Source: Litsea cubeba (Eukaryota > Streptophyta > Magnoliopsida > Laurales > Lauraceae). Taken from it: DNA of 64,000 nt. A program made the position numbers and the translations under genes. The notes beneath the pieces were generated by a model. It was not told the origin of the DNA. It saw only the letters and a list, made by a program, of their open reading frames with translations, and did no database searches. The stretch covers positions 60,582,321 through 60,646,320 of the forward strand of contig CM022953.1 in NCBI GenBank assembly GCA_012931725.1, given 5' to 3'. Shown piece after piece: positions 21,295 through 33,250 of this stretch. The stretch's first letter is position 1. Each line of letters starts with the position of its first letter.

Positions 21295-22740
21295 AAACTT
21301 ACCTAACTGGGTAAGAGCAATGCCTGTACGGCCAAAACCGGTTTCCAGGTACTCGCTCGCTATACCCGCTCTTTTTAGAATTTTCATATCAAATGTTGAA
21401 ATTTCTAGAAATTTAAACAATGCTTACTTTCATCTTTTCATTGTTCAAAAATCCAAGTGTAGGAACCTTTCCATAACTTGACCAAAATTTTCAACCCTTG
21501 AACCCAAAATTCATGGTTTGAAACAAAATCCGGATTCAGGGATTTCCACCCTAGTCCACCCTGCCTTTTACCGCCAAAATGGTTTTAGGTCAAAACTTAT
21601 GACCCTCGTGTCATTTTTTTAAAAAAAAATGGTTTTTCAAAAAACCGCGGGTAAGCGACGCTTAGTCGATACTCGCACAAATTGGAAGCATGCGAACCAC
21701 GTTCGACACTTCCAAAATCGCAGGGAAGCGACATTTTGTCGATACTTGCAAAATCCAAAATCGTGGAGATGCAAATTTCAGTTGATATCCACAACCCAAA
21801 TTTCAAAGGTTCGAAAAAACCTAAAAAACCATGGAGACGCGACATTTTAGTTGATATCCATGACCCAAAGGTTCGAGAAAACCACAAATTTCAAAAAATC
21901 ATGGGGAAACGACATGAAGTCAGTACTCGCAAAACCAAAAATTTTTTAAAAGCAAGGATGCGACATTCCATCAATACTTGCACCCAAATCCGCGAGGATG
22001 CGACATTCCATCGATACTCGCAACCGAATGAGCAAGGATGCGACATTCCATCGATACTTGTAAGAACATTTAGTAGGGAGGCGACTTTTAGTCGATACTT
22101 GCATTTTTGAAAACCAAACCGGCTATAAATGCCACCAAAACAGGCTATAAATGCCACAAACCGACTATCGATGCCACCAAAACAAACCGGCTATCAATGC
22201 CACAAAACAAAACCGGCTATCAATGCCACAAAAAAAATGGCTTAAAAAAAAAAAAACTCAGCTATCAATGCCACAAACCCGGCAATAGATGCCACCAAAA
22301 CCGGCTATCAATGCCCCAAATCGGCTATTAATGCCACAAAAAAGCTGGCTCTCATGCCAAAAATCGGCTTCCATGCCATAAACAAAAATCTGGCTTCCAT
22401 GCCAAAACAATCATTTGACAAAAGATTTTCACAAAATGACAGGCTTTTAATCAAATCCCATTTAGCAATTACTTTTATCACAAAAAGATTTAAGTGAGCG
22501 TAGGGAAAACAAAACAAAAAAAAAAGAGTACCAAAAAATTCATGTGGTACCCAAAAAAAAAAAAGGAAAAAGTGTTCACAAGCACTACAAAAAAAAGAGA
22601 GTACCAAAAAATACATGTAGTACAAAAAAAAAAATAGAGTGTGTTCCCAAGCACTACAAAAAAAAGAGAGTACCGAAAAATACATGTGGTACCAAAAAAA
22701 GGGGAGAAAAGAAAAGAAGGAAAAAAAAGAAAGAACTTTT
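21295..22740 (+). repeat. A2 3' region with tandem repeats
   Basis: This is the equivalent of A1 3204-4600. GCGACATT..TCGATACTTGC-type units lie at about 21650-22100. GGCTAT(A/C)AATGCCAC units are at about 22118-22340, more numerous than in A1. One copy of the 71-bp unit is at about 22455-22510. Below that are A-rich repeats containing GTACCAAAAAATACATGTGGTACC-like palindromes. No gene is present. The A1 sequence from about 4610 to 9180 is missing at about 22735. Confidence 0.7.
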
Positions 22741-22776
22741 TTCCTACAATGGGGTTTTCTTGAAAAAGGAAACTTA

Positions 22777-22918
22777 CTTGAAGCCATTGATGGAGAAGAA
22801 GAAAAAAAGTCTTGAAAATCTTGAAGAAGAAGAACTCTTGGTCTTGAAGCCCTCTTGGGATTGTTGCAAAAGAAAGCAATAAGAGCAAGAGATCCAACCT
22901 CCTCCTTGCTTTTATAGA
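22777..22918 (-). promoter_or_regulatory. Orphan promoter and first exon of the antisense gene in A2
   Basis: The TATA box (22909-22918, CTATAAAAGC on the minus strand), the 5' UTR, the ATG (22787-22785) and the donor GTAAGT are kept almost base for base as in A1 9240-9380. The body of the gene is gone. Any transcript started here would run straight into the repeats and then the 3' end of pol, antisense to it. Confidence 0.6.
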
Positions 22919-23949
22919 AGAGAGCAAACCGAAGAAGGAAAGAAGAAAGTGGTAAGTGTTACTAATTAGTAACCTTACCAAAAGAAAGAAATTAGAAAGA
23001 TTATTTCCCAAAAGAAAGATATTTTGAGGGATTCTCTCCCAAAAAGAAATCAATGCGAGATTTTATCCCAAAAGATAGGATCAATGAAACATTCTTTCCT
23101 AAAGGAAGATATCTTGAGATATTCTCTCCCAAAATAAAGGGAACATGAGAGATTCTCTCCAAGTAAAGATATTCTTAGATATTCTCTATCCAAAGGAGAT
23201 ATTTTTGGATATTCTTTATAAAAATGACGCCATATGAGATCTAAGCCATTTCAAAAGCTTAATGTCCCATGGGTTAGCCCATATGAGCCAGGTTTGACCA
23301 CCTAGGCACTAAAAAAAAAAATCGGGCTTTTAGTCAAAGAGAAATCCCTCTTACCAAGAGCATACAAAAAATGATTCCGTGCCTCTTTTGAGTTGATTGG
23401 ACCATACAAAAGAATTCCAAGCCCCATGCACTTCCAGAAATCAAGCCATCCAGCCTCATATACCAAATTGAGCCAAAATCTTGAAATTGACATTCCACAA
23501 AAATCCAAACCAGATCCTGGTCCCCTAACTTGCCACATACAGCTTGTTAGGTCACAACACCAAAACCAAAAACCAAAACCTGATCCCCTAACTTGGCACA
23601 TACAGCCTGTTAGGTCACAAGATCAAAACCAAAATCGACCCCCCAACATTCCACATACAGCTTGTGGGTCACACGGTCAAAACCAAACCCGACCCCCTAA
23701 CTTGCCATATACAGCTTGTTAGGTCACAAGGTCAAAACCCAAAATCCACATCCCTGATGTCATCTTCAAAACTTTGCCTTGAGATGGTACGTGATCCCTT
23801 TCACTACCATAAAACTCCCCTGGAAGTTCAAAAGGCTACAAATACCAAAAGAAAGATTGCTCAAAGACTCTTGGTCAAGTCAATAGCTCTCTTTCGAAAA
23901 ATCTCTTCGAGGCACATCGACTCCAAAAGTTAAGTAACTCGTCGCTGCA
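22919..23949 (+). repeat. A2 pre-LTR region with about 60-bp repeats
   Basis: Short GAGATATTCTCTCCCAAAA-type repeats (22980-23220) are followed by four units of about 60 bp at about 23515-23735 containing CCCCTAACTTGCCACATACAG and TTAGGTCACAAG. No coding sequence is supported. A polypurine tract at 23950-23964 ends the region. Confidence 0.6.
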
Positions 23950-23964
23950 CCTCGAAGGGGCATT

Positions 23965-26567
23965 TGTTGACACCAAAAAAATGTGTCACTTTGCTTCTTC
24001 AAAATCCAGAAAGCTACATGAAGTCGCAGCCTGCCATAAATAGGCAATGCTACTTCCAAATATCAAAATCTTGTCAGAATCAAAGAAAAACTGCAATATC
24101 CTTCAAGATAGCCAAAAGAGGAGTACGCAAGAAGTTTCGGGCCATTTCAGAATCATTTGGCCTAACTTCGCTTCTCCGGCATCTGAAAAGGAGCTCCCGG
24201 TGGCGAAAGCATGGAGACACCAAATCTTCGATCAGAGCCGATGGATGGTCTCAAAATACATCCAAAAGGCTCCACGTCAAGATCCTAGTCAAACCGACAA
24301 CGTTTGACCCTACATCAACCCTCGAACAGCTAAATCAGCCTCTCGGCGGTGGGAACCTCCAAGGCCATCACTCATCAGATAGAGCACATGGACGACTTCA
24401 AAATGCTTACAAAGGGCTACACGTCAAGTTTCAGGTCATTTCGACAACATTTGACCATACTTTGACGCTCGGAAGCCAAATCAGGCCTCTCGGCGGCGAA
24501 GCTCCCCGGGACCATGGTTTCCAAGACAGAGCCTGTGGATCATCTTAAAATGACTCCAATAGGTTCCCTGTCAAATTTCAAGTCAATCGGACATTGGTTG
24601 ACCGCAAATCAAGCCGCGACATCTTCATCACGACAAAAGCAAATCTACTAGTAATAAGACCCCAAACGGCTTCAAAACTCATACAAAAGCCTATGGTTGG
24701 TCTTATTTATTGCTCAGCAGACTTCACCTCAAATTTCAGGTCATTCCGACATCGTTTGACCCAGTTTCAGCTTCCGACGGAAAATCGGTAGCTCTGCGCG
24801 ATAAAGTCTTCGGCTTTCTCAGAAAATTGGAAACTTTGTAAAACAAAATGCAAGGATTTTCATCAGGTTTTCTACAAGGAAATCAGGGCAATAAATGATA
24901 AAAAAAATGTCAAGGAAAAATACAGAAGAAAAAAGAATAGAAAAATAGTAAAAACGGACACAAAACGAGACAAAGGGGGAAAACCCCCAGGGTTGCAGAC
25001 CCCTACGACCCTGGGGCCCGGGATCTCCGGGAGGGCCCCGGAAACCCTATTTTTTTCTGTTTTTTCACGATTCGAAGCGTCCGACCTCTGGTATTTTCCA
25101 AAATTCATATTTTTGAGACACCAAATACTCCGACATCCGTCAAAATCACGGGTCAATCATCAAGAGTATCGAAATCAACATTGATCGCCAACTGGTCAAC
25201 AAAAAAAAGTGTACTTTCTACCCGACCGATCGAGAAATCGACAGGACAGATTGCACCGACCCGCTGTTGGCAACCAATACCTGAAGTTACATGGACATCC
25301 GATGTCGATCTACATGAAAATCCATCGATGATCATCACCAGAAGAATCCCAAAAGACGCGGCACGACCCACGACTCTTCAACTGTTCGGCGACCACTTAA
25401 TGCGATTAATTGACTAGCTTTATTGCAGTCATTAATCCATTTCTTTGGACGGCCCAATTAGAAGCAAGCATCTGGGAGTTACAAGTCAAGAGATTCATGA
25501 CTTTTAAAACATGAAACTCCTCCCATCATGGCGATTAAAGGCGATTAAATGCCCTCAATCTCCTCCGGCCAATCAGAAGCCAAGAAAAAGGAGTTACAAA
25601 ATAAAGGAACTAAATCCTGTAACTCCTCCCATTATGCAGCTTAATGACAATAAAACCCCATAAACTCTCCTAAATGGCTACCAAGAGCCTATAAATAGGA
25701 GAGCACTCCAAAGGAATCTAGATCGGGAAAAAACAAGACAGATCCCAGATCAGAAAAAAGCACAGAAATCTAGAGAAAGAAAGAGAAAACTCCCAGATCA
25801 GAAAAAAGCACAGAAATCTAGAGAAAGAAAGAGAAAACTCTGGGAAGTTCTACACCGACCACCGCTACAAGGTGACAAAAGTCCCTTGGGGGGTGCCCCC
25901 CCAAGGTCCTTGCCTTCTCCTTCTGTCTCCAATGGCTTAGACATGGCTTCTCAGCCCGTCTGTTTGGTTTTTTATTGGACATAGGACCTCCTTTTGGTCT
26001 TTGTCTTCTAAAAACCTGAGGTTACAGCCAAGCCAAGCGAATTAATAGCATCCTCTGTTCTCATCTGTATGGATGATGGCGAAGTCCACATATGGCTTGC
26101 GACCGTCAATCTGAACGGGTCTTCCATAATCTCCTGAGAAGTTAGATCCTCATTTTCTTGCTTTTCATTATAGTTTGTATTTTTTTAAAAGAGACAAAAA
26201 TCACAACTCTTGTCTTTCATTATTGATAAGAATTGTAAATCGGCTATAAACGCCAAAATCGGCTATAAACCCCAAAAATCGGCTATAAATGCCAAAAAAT
26301 CGCCTTTCACGAAAAATCAAGAAAATGTCTCTTTTCTTAAATATATGTGAAATGGAAAACTTGAAAGAAGTTGATTTTCTTTTTACTTGCGAAGGTTTAT
26401 CTTCGGATCAGCACTTGCAATTCCAAGTAAAATAGAAAATCTGGCACACCCACATAAAAGAAATGTTGATGCACGCCTCTGCTCCCCGGTTACGAAAGGG
26501 TCGGACCCAAACGGACTCCCACGTCCGCCGACCTCGGTAGAACCGGGCAGAATGCGCTGGTCCATCA
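23965..26567 (+). mobile_element. Right LTR of family A
   Basis: It starts TGTTGACACCAAAAAAATGTGTCAC after the polypurine tract and ends near GGTCCATCA at 26567. It is about 250 bp longer than the middle LTR, mainly because a unit of about 150 bp (CTCGGCGG..GTTTGACC) is repeated at 24190-24510. A TATA box CTATAAATAGG is at 25689-25699. A 46-bp direct duplication lies at about 25747-25838. The GC hairpin of the middle LTR survives here only with C-to-T and G-to-A changes (24988-25012). Confidence 0.8.
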
Positions 26568-26864
26568 ATGCCCACTTTCACAATGTGCCTCACCTCTCCA
26601 TTTTCCACTTTATCTCTGGATTCTGTCATCCATCAACCCAATGCACAAGTAACATCAAATTGAATTTCCAAGTCAACTAACCCATTTAATCCAACTCAAC
26701 TACCCATCCCTTCTTAACACACACCACCTATCGACCATAATCCATTTCCACTTTCCAACCTTGAAACCTTCATCTTTGTCACCAAGTCAATCCATTGTCT
26801 CACCATACCTGTTTTAGATCCACCAAATCAAACTGCCATGAATTGCTTCTCTTCTTTATTCTAC
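26568..26864. other. Unique flanking DNA between elements A and C
   Basis: About 290 bp of pyrimidine-rich, non-repetitive-looking DNA separate the family A LTR and the copia LTR. No ORF, RNA gene or element signature is seen. It ends in TCTAC (26860-26864), the target duplication of the copia element. Confidence 0.5.
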
Positions 26865-28410
26865 AGTTAGAGTTTTTCTTTTGTTGCAATTTGATAGGAT
26901 GCATTCATTTTTATAGCATGACCTATCATTCATTCATTTCCTTAATCTTGGGATCTTCATGCAAAATCTTCATTTATAATCTTTTTTTTTATTATATGTT
27001 ATGCATGTTTTTAAATCATCTTAGAGATTTAGGTTTCATGTTTTTAAAAATCTTAGAATGATTTAAAACATGTTTCCTAACTTGATTCCATGGCCTAAAG
27101 TCCCCACAAGAAAATCTCTTTGAAATATACAGTTTTTGGGAAAACAGGACTTTTACCAGCGACCAATATATCACCTTTACCTGTGGTTGAGACCACCGCT
27201 AAAAGCATATTTTCAAAAATTATGACCGTTGGAAGGACTTATACTAGCGACCAATGTACACTTTTACCGACGGCCCCGGCCCCCGCTAAAAGTATATTTA
27301 AAAAAAAATATAACCGTTGGACTAGCCGTTGGCAACCTTTTTGGCTATCAAAAGGGACTTTCTCTTCGGGAAAAAAAGTTGAACTTTTGAAGAGTTTTGA
27401 GGCCAAGGAAGGAGGATCTTTTAAGAGCATTAGTGAAGGGATTATGGGGCTAATCCATTGATTCAACATTTGATTCATCTCAAAAGGGTGTGCTCCCTTT
27501 TCTCAAATATCTCATACAATGTCTTAAACTTTCTTTTTATTCAATAGCATGTTGTAAGTGATTGAATGTTGTTTTCCTAACATCTTTAGGACTTTAAACT
27601 TGTTTTTCTATAGGACTACAACATATGGTTTTTAATACACATGAGTTTGGTTTTAATGTTTCAAAACTAACTTGTTTGATTTAAGTTACACTTGTTTAAA
27701 TCAAGTTTGTTCATCTTTAAAAACCATGTGTTTTTCATTCTACTATTTGTCATACATATGATTAATATCTTTGCATCATTTAGAGTTTCTTCCTTCTAAA
27801 ATGAGATAGAGTGTTTTCTAGTGCATGCATTAATCTTAGACTTTTTCATTCATATGCATGTACCTAGAAGTTAAGTTTACATTTTCAAATTAGCCTATTT
27901 AGAGGTACTAAATTGCACTTAGTTGTTCTCTTATCCATGCATTCATAGGCATTTTATTTAAGAAAAAATTCTCTTATTGTAATGGTTGGTGCTTAGCCTT
28001 GAAAAGCATAATTAGTGGTTGTAAAGGTTAATGCTAAGCCTTGAAAAGCATAGTGGTATTTTTTTAAGGTTGAAGGTGAACCTAAACCTTATTTTGACTT
28101 AGCGAAAATCTGATAGGGACGCAAGGAGTGGATGTAGGCACGTTGGCCGAACCACTATAAATATTTGTGTTATGGTGATTGATCTTTTGCTTACTTTATG
28201 TGGTTGATGCTCTTATGTTTAATACTCTTATTGAATGAAGCTTGTAGTTGTTAGCTTCTTGTGAATGCTTAACTTAGTGACTACTCTTTTTCACAATATA
28301 ATTAATCTTCAACAATGCATAAGTGACTTAAAAGTAAAAATAATTAAAATTGGTCCAGGTCTTGAGCTCACCCAATTCACCCCCCTCTAGGATTCGATCT
28401 TGGACTTTCA
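26865..28410 (+). mobile_element. 5' LTR of copia element C
   Basis: This 1,546-bp LTR starts (A)GTTAGAGTT; the first base differs from the TG of the 3' LTR. It ends GATCTTGGACTTTCA. It contains paired motifs CTTTTACC(A/G)(A/G)CG..CCCCCGCTAAAAG (27146-27290). The TATA equivalent GGCTATCAAAAGG (about 27342) is mutated relative to GGCTATAAAAAGG in the 3' LTR. The ORF at 27120-27461 reads this LTR and is not a gene. Confidence 0.85.
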
Positions 28411-28412
28411 AT

Positions 28413-28424
28413 TGGTATCAGAGC
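28413..28424 (+). promoter_or_regulatory. Primer-binding site, tRNA-iMet type
   Basis: TGGTATCAGAGC begins two bases after the LTR end. It is complementary to the 3' end of plant initiator methionine tRNA and is the standard copia primer site. Confidence 0.9.
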
Positions 28425-28499
28425 TTAGGTGCTCTTGTTTAGGTCTAACAACCTAGAGTTAGAATCCTAATTAGAGTGTGTTTTTCTTTTGTGGTCATA

Positions 28500-30107
28500 A
28501 TGCAAGCTCAATTAGGAGAAGTTCATGCTACCAATAGACCACCTTTGTTTAATGGATCTCATTACAGTTATTGGAAGATTCGGATGCAAGTCTTCTTAGA
28601 GTCTCAAAGTCTAGATGTGTGGAATATCATAGAAGAAGGGTACCATTCCCCCACTATCACTAAACAAGATACGGAAGGGTATGTTATATCTATCAATCCT
28701 AAGCCTAACAGAGGGTGGACTCACGGAGAGAAAGATAGGGCTAATCTGAATGCTAAAGCAAAAAATGCCTTATATTGTGCCTTGTCTCAAGAAGAATTCA
28801 ACAGGGTAGTAAACTGTAATACAGCTAAGGAAGTTTGGAATACCTTAGGGACCACTCATGATGGGACAAATCAAGTTAAAATAGCTAAAATACAAATGTT
28901 GACATCAAAGTATGAAGAACTCAAAATGCAAGAGGAAGAAACCTTTGATGAGTTCTATACAAAATTTTTGGAGATTGTTAACTTCCTTATAGGTCTAGGA
29001 GAAAAGATGGATGAATCCAAGGCAGTTAGAAAAATCTTAAGATCTCTCCAGAAAAGGTTCAAACCCAAGGTTGTAGCCATAGCTGAAAGTAAAAATGTTG
29101 ACAAGATCAGAATTGAAGAACTTAGAGGAAATCTTCTCACTTATGAATTAGACTTCGAAGTCTCTAGCAAGAAGAAAGGTGTAGCTCTTAGCTCCCAACA
29201 TAATGAAAATGATAATGAGAGTGAGAGTGATGAAGACATAGTCTTGCTCACTAAGAAGGTTAAAATTCTTTTAAAGAACAAAAGGAGCTTAAAAGATTCT
29301 GAGGAATCAAGAAACGAAAATTTTCAAAGGAACTCTAGGGGATCTTTTATCAAGAAGGATGTGCAATGTTAAAATTGTAAAGGATTTGGTCACATCGCTC
29401 AAAACTGTTCTACCCCTAGAGAGTCGGAAAAGAAAGATAAGAAAGGAAAGAAAGTTTTAAACATAACTTGGGATGATGATGAAGATGAATGTAGTAACAA
29501 TGATGAAACTCAAAATGATGAAGATAATGATAACTCCACCTCTTGGCTCCTATTTACTCCTATTGAAGAAAATGAAGATCATAATGTATTAATAGAAGAC
29601 ACTATAGGGAAAGAGGAAGTAAATGATGAAAATGATGAGGATGATATACAACAAGCTTATGATGAGTTGTATGAACTATGTGAAGTCACAACCAAGAAGA
29701 ACAAAAGTTTAAAAGTTGAATCTAAAAGGCTTGTGAATGATGTAAATCTTTTGAAAGATCAATTAACTTTGAAAGACAATGAGATAAGAAATGTTCAATC
29801 TAAGTTGACTACTTCTAATAACAATCTAGCTAAAGCTGAAAAAGAAATTCATAAATTACAATGTTTGCTAGAATCCAGTCAACAAGAAACTGAATCTCTA
29901 CAAATGAAACTCAAAAAGGGAAAACATGTAGTTGGTAAATTTACTTTAGGAAATGATAAATTTTATAAAATGCTGTGCATGAATAAAATTTTTGGTAACA
30001 AGACTGGTGTAGGTTTTGAATGCTCCTCTAGTAGTCAGAAGAATAGCTTTCATCATATTACTAGGACTCCTCACAAACCTATAGATGAAAAAACTTTTTA
30101 CCACTAG
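28500..30107 (+). pseudogene. Element C gag
   Basis: The likely start is ATG 28500 (MQAQLGEVHATNRPPLFNG). A UBN2/Retrotran_gag-type capsid region follows (SYWKIRMQVFLESQ; VWNTLGTTHDGTNQVK; IGLGEKMDESKAVRKILRSL). A TAA at 29370 falls inside the first zinc knuckle, which otherwise reads C-x2-C-x4-H-x4-C (CKGFGHIAQNC). Beyond it are an acidic stretch and a coiled coil (about 29690-29930, LKDQLTLKDNEIRNVQSKLT). The frame is lost near 30095 in an A/T run. The length and the coiled coil suit a Sirevirus gag. Confidence 0.8.
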
Positions 30108-33100
30108 ATGGACTTGTCACTTTTGTAATCGTATTGGTCATCTAGTTCCTAATTGCCCTTTTAAAATTAGGTTATCTCTAACAAATACCTCTAAAGTATG
30201 TTTTAAGTTTGTCCCCAAAACCACTACCTCTACATTCATTAAGGCTACTTGGATTGAAAAAGAGAAAAGTGTCAAGAACTTCTTAGTTCAAACTGCTCTA
30301 AAAGTTAAGGAAAACTCTAGATGGTTTTTGGATAGTGGGTGCTCCAAACATATGACTGGAGACCAATCTAGATTTATCTCCTTTGAGAACTATGATGGAG
30401 GAAATGTATCATTTGGAGACAATTGGAAGGCTCAAATTATTGGAAAAGGTTGTGTTGGAGGAGATCAAATGCCTACCCTAAAAGATGTTTTCCTTGAAAA
30501 AGGTTGTGTTGGAGGAAACAAGGTTATATTTAATAGTAGATCATGCAAAGTTCTGAATGAGAAATCCCACAAAGTTTTAATCACTGGATTACGGACTAAA
30601 GATAACATCTACACCGTAGAAGAATGTTGTGAAAATGAATCCATGTGTTTAATGACATAGGATCAAGACAGTTGTGGCATCAAAGGATGGGTCATATAAA
30701 TTACAAACTGATGAAGATGTTATCCAAGAAAGAAATTGTTAAAGGAATACCCAAATTAGATGATTCTAAATTTGAATTGTGCAAAGCATGTCAATTGGGT
30801 AAGCAAATCAAGAAAAGCTTTAAAGAATTAAAAGATATATCCTTTACTCGTCCCCTTGAGCTCATTCATATGGACCTTATCGGACTTGCACCTGTGCAGA
30901 GTATTGGTGGAAGAAAGTATATCCTGGTGATGGTAGATGATTATTCTAGATTTGGATGGGTAGCCTTTCTTTACGCAAAATCAGATGCGGTAGATAATAT
31001 TATAAGGATTTGCAAGAAAATCCAAGTTGAAAAGGATTGTAAAATTAAGAAGATAAGAAGTGATCATGGAGGAGAATTTGAAAATGAAAGATTTGCTGAT
31101 TTTTGTGAAAGGTATGGGATTAGCCATCAGTTTTCTGCTCCAAAAACCCCTCAGCAAAATGGAGTGGCTGAAAGGAGAAAAAGAGTTATCCAAGAAATGG
31201 CAAGGACTTTGCTTATTTAGAAAAATCTTGCTCGTAACTTGTAGGCTGAAGCGATCAATACTGCTTGCTATCTTATTAATCGAGTTTATCTGACAAAGAA
31301 TACTATCAAAACCCCTTATGAGCTTTACTTTGGAAGAAAACTAAATCTGAGGTACTTAAAAGTTTTTGGAAGTAAGTGCTTTATTCTAAGAGATAGGGAG
31401 CAGTCAGAAAAGTTTGAATCTAAATCTGATGAAGGGATCTTCTTAGGATATTCTGATAACAGTAAGGCTTATAGAGTGTTCAATCACAGAACCATGACTG
31501 TAATGGAGTCAGCTCATGTTGTCATTGATGAGACTAATATAGTTAAGAAATCTCTACATGATGATGAAGAAGAGACCTTGGTTGAGCAAACTACACCATC
31601 AAGAACTGAAGATAATATTCCCTATACATCTACTATGCCCACTAAGTTATTAAAGTACCACAACTTGGATAATATCAGTGGAGACATCAGGAGTGGGGTC
31701 ATGACAAGAAGACAAGTTTATAATCTGTGTGCTCATTATTACTTTGTCTCACAAATTGAGCCTAAGAACTTCTCTGAAGCAGAAACGAAGTCTGAATGGA
31801 TTGATGCAATGCAAGAAGAGCTAAATCAGTTAAAAAAGAATGCGGTGTGGGATCTTGTTCCTCTACCTGAAGGCAAAAGTCAAATTGGCACTAAATGGAT
31901 TTTTAAGAATAAGTTGGATGAATCAGGAAATGTGATAAGGAACAAAGTTAGACTTGTAGCCAAAGGGTATGCTCAAGTTGAAGGAATTGATTTTGAGGAA
32001 ACCTTTGCTCCTGTGGCCCGTTTGGAGTCTATACGAGTTTTATTGGCTTATGTTAGTAGCATGAGAATTAAGCTGTTTCAAATGGATATGAAGAGTGCTT
32101 TTTTAAATGGTGAAATAGAGAAAGATGTGTATATTACACAACCTGGAAGTTTTGAAGATCCTCATCATCTGGACTATGTGTTTAAATTGAAGAAAGCTCT
32201 CTATGGCATGAAATAAGCTCCAAGAGCCTGGTATGAGAAGCTCACAAGTCACTTACTTGAAAATGTATATGAGTGTGGAAATGTGGATAAAACCCTCTTC
32301 ATTGAAAAGGTTGACCAAGATATTCTCATTTCTCAGATATATGTTGATGACGTATTTTTGGATCCACATTAGAACATCTTGCTCAAGGATTTTCTCAATT
32401 AATGACCTCTACTTTTAAAATGAGTCTGGTAGGACCCTTACGATTTTTTCTAGGATTACAAGTCAGTCAGACTGATCATGGTATCTTTCTTAGCCAATCC
32501 AAGTTTGCCCTAGAAATAGTGAAAATGTTTGGCTTAAGAAACTCTAAGGCTAGCTGCAATCCCATGGGATCTACTACTAAAATCTCTAGTGATCTTCATG
32601 GTAAGAAAGTAGATCAGAAACTTTATAGAAACATGATAGGGAGCCTTCTTTACCTTATAGCTAGTTGACCAGATCTCTCTTTTAGTGTTAGAATATGTGT
32701 TAGGTACCAATCTGATCCTCGTGAGTCTCATCTTAAGGCGGTTAAACGAAGGATAAAATACATTCATGGGAATTCTCACTATGGTATCTGGTATCCCCAT
32801 GACTCAACTCTGTAATTAACTGGATATAGTGATGCAGATTGGGCAGGATCTATAGATGATAGGAAGAGCACTAGTGGTTGCTGCTATTTCATAGGAAACT
32901 GCTTAGTAGCTTGGCATAGCAAAAAGCAAGATTTTGTATCTTTGTCTACTGCAGAAACTGAATATATTACTGCAGGTAGCTGTTATGCTCAATTGTTGTG
33001 GATGAAATAAACTTTGTTAGATTATAATGTTCCATAACAATGTATGTTTATCATGTGTGACAATTCAAGTGCCATTACAATCTCTAAGAATCTCATTCAT

Positions 33101-33250
33101 CATTCTCGCACTAAGCACATTGACATTCGTTATCATTTGCTGCGTGATCATGCTGATTAAGGCAATATTGAGTTAATTTTTGTTCCAACGGATACTCAAT
33201 TGGCTGACTTTTGGAAATGATCGGTTCATTAAATTGAGACATCAGTTGGG
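30085..33250 (+). pseudogene. Element C pol: protease, integrase, RT, RNase H
   Basis: A second knuckle (CHFCNRIGHLVPNC, about 30118) leads into the protease (WFLDSGCSKHMTG; DSG at 30331-30339). The frame changes near 30645. The GAG-pre-integrase and integrase follow with LWHQRMGH, CKACQLGKQ, HMDLIG, IRSDHGGEFE and NGVAERRK (30660-31190). Stops at 31218 and 31242 interrupt. RT runs from about 31790 (WIDAMQEELNQL; FAPVARLESIR; YVDD near 32341) with a TAA at 32214. RNase H (GYSDADWAGSIDDRKSTSG; SLSTAETEYI, 32820-32970) has stops at about 32667, 33007 and 33035. Most stops look like C-to-T or G-to-A hits at Gln, Arg or Trp codons. Confidence 0.85.

Larger units (their letters stand above)
10430..26567 (+). 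mobile_element. Tat-lineage Ty3/gypsy unit A2
   Basis: This is a complete but decayed unit: LTR 10430-12783, leader, gag, linker, protease, G-patch-like segment, pol (ending 21294), repeat-rich 3' region, polypurine tract and LTR 23965-26567. It is close to A1 over the shared parts. It differs by lacking the antisense gene (deletion between about 22730 and 22740 relative to A1 4610-9180), by a MITE at 18943-19137, and by many stop codons. The base run after the right LTR is ATGCC. It cannot be matched to a left target duplication because the left end of the array is outside the window. Confidence 0.85.

Noticed and set aside
22308..23053. Phe/Leu-rich minus-strand ORFs (159 and 187 codons)
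   Set aside because: Low-complexity readings of A-rich repeats. Only the ATG and donor at 22777-22787 are meaningful, as the remnant first exon.
27120..27461. 113-codon ORF in the copia LTR
   Set aside because: It reads LTR promoter sequence, and the second LTR copy (39600-39940) does not keep the frame.
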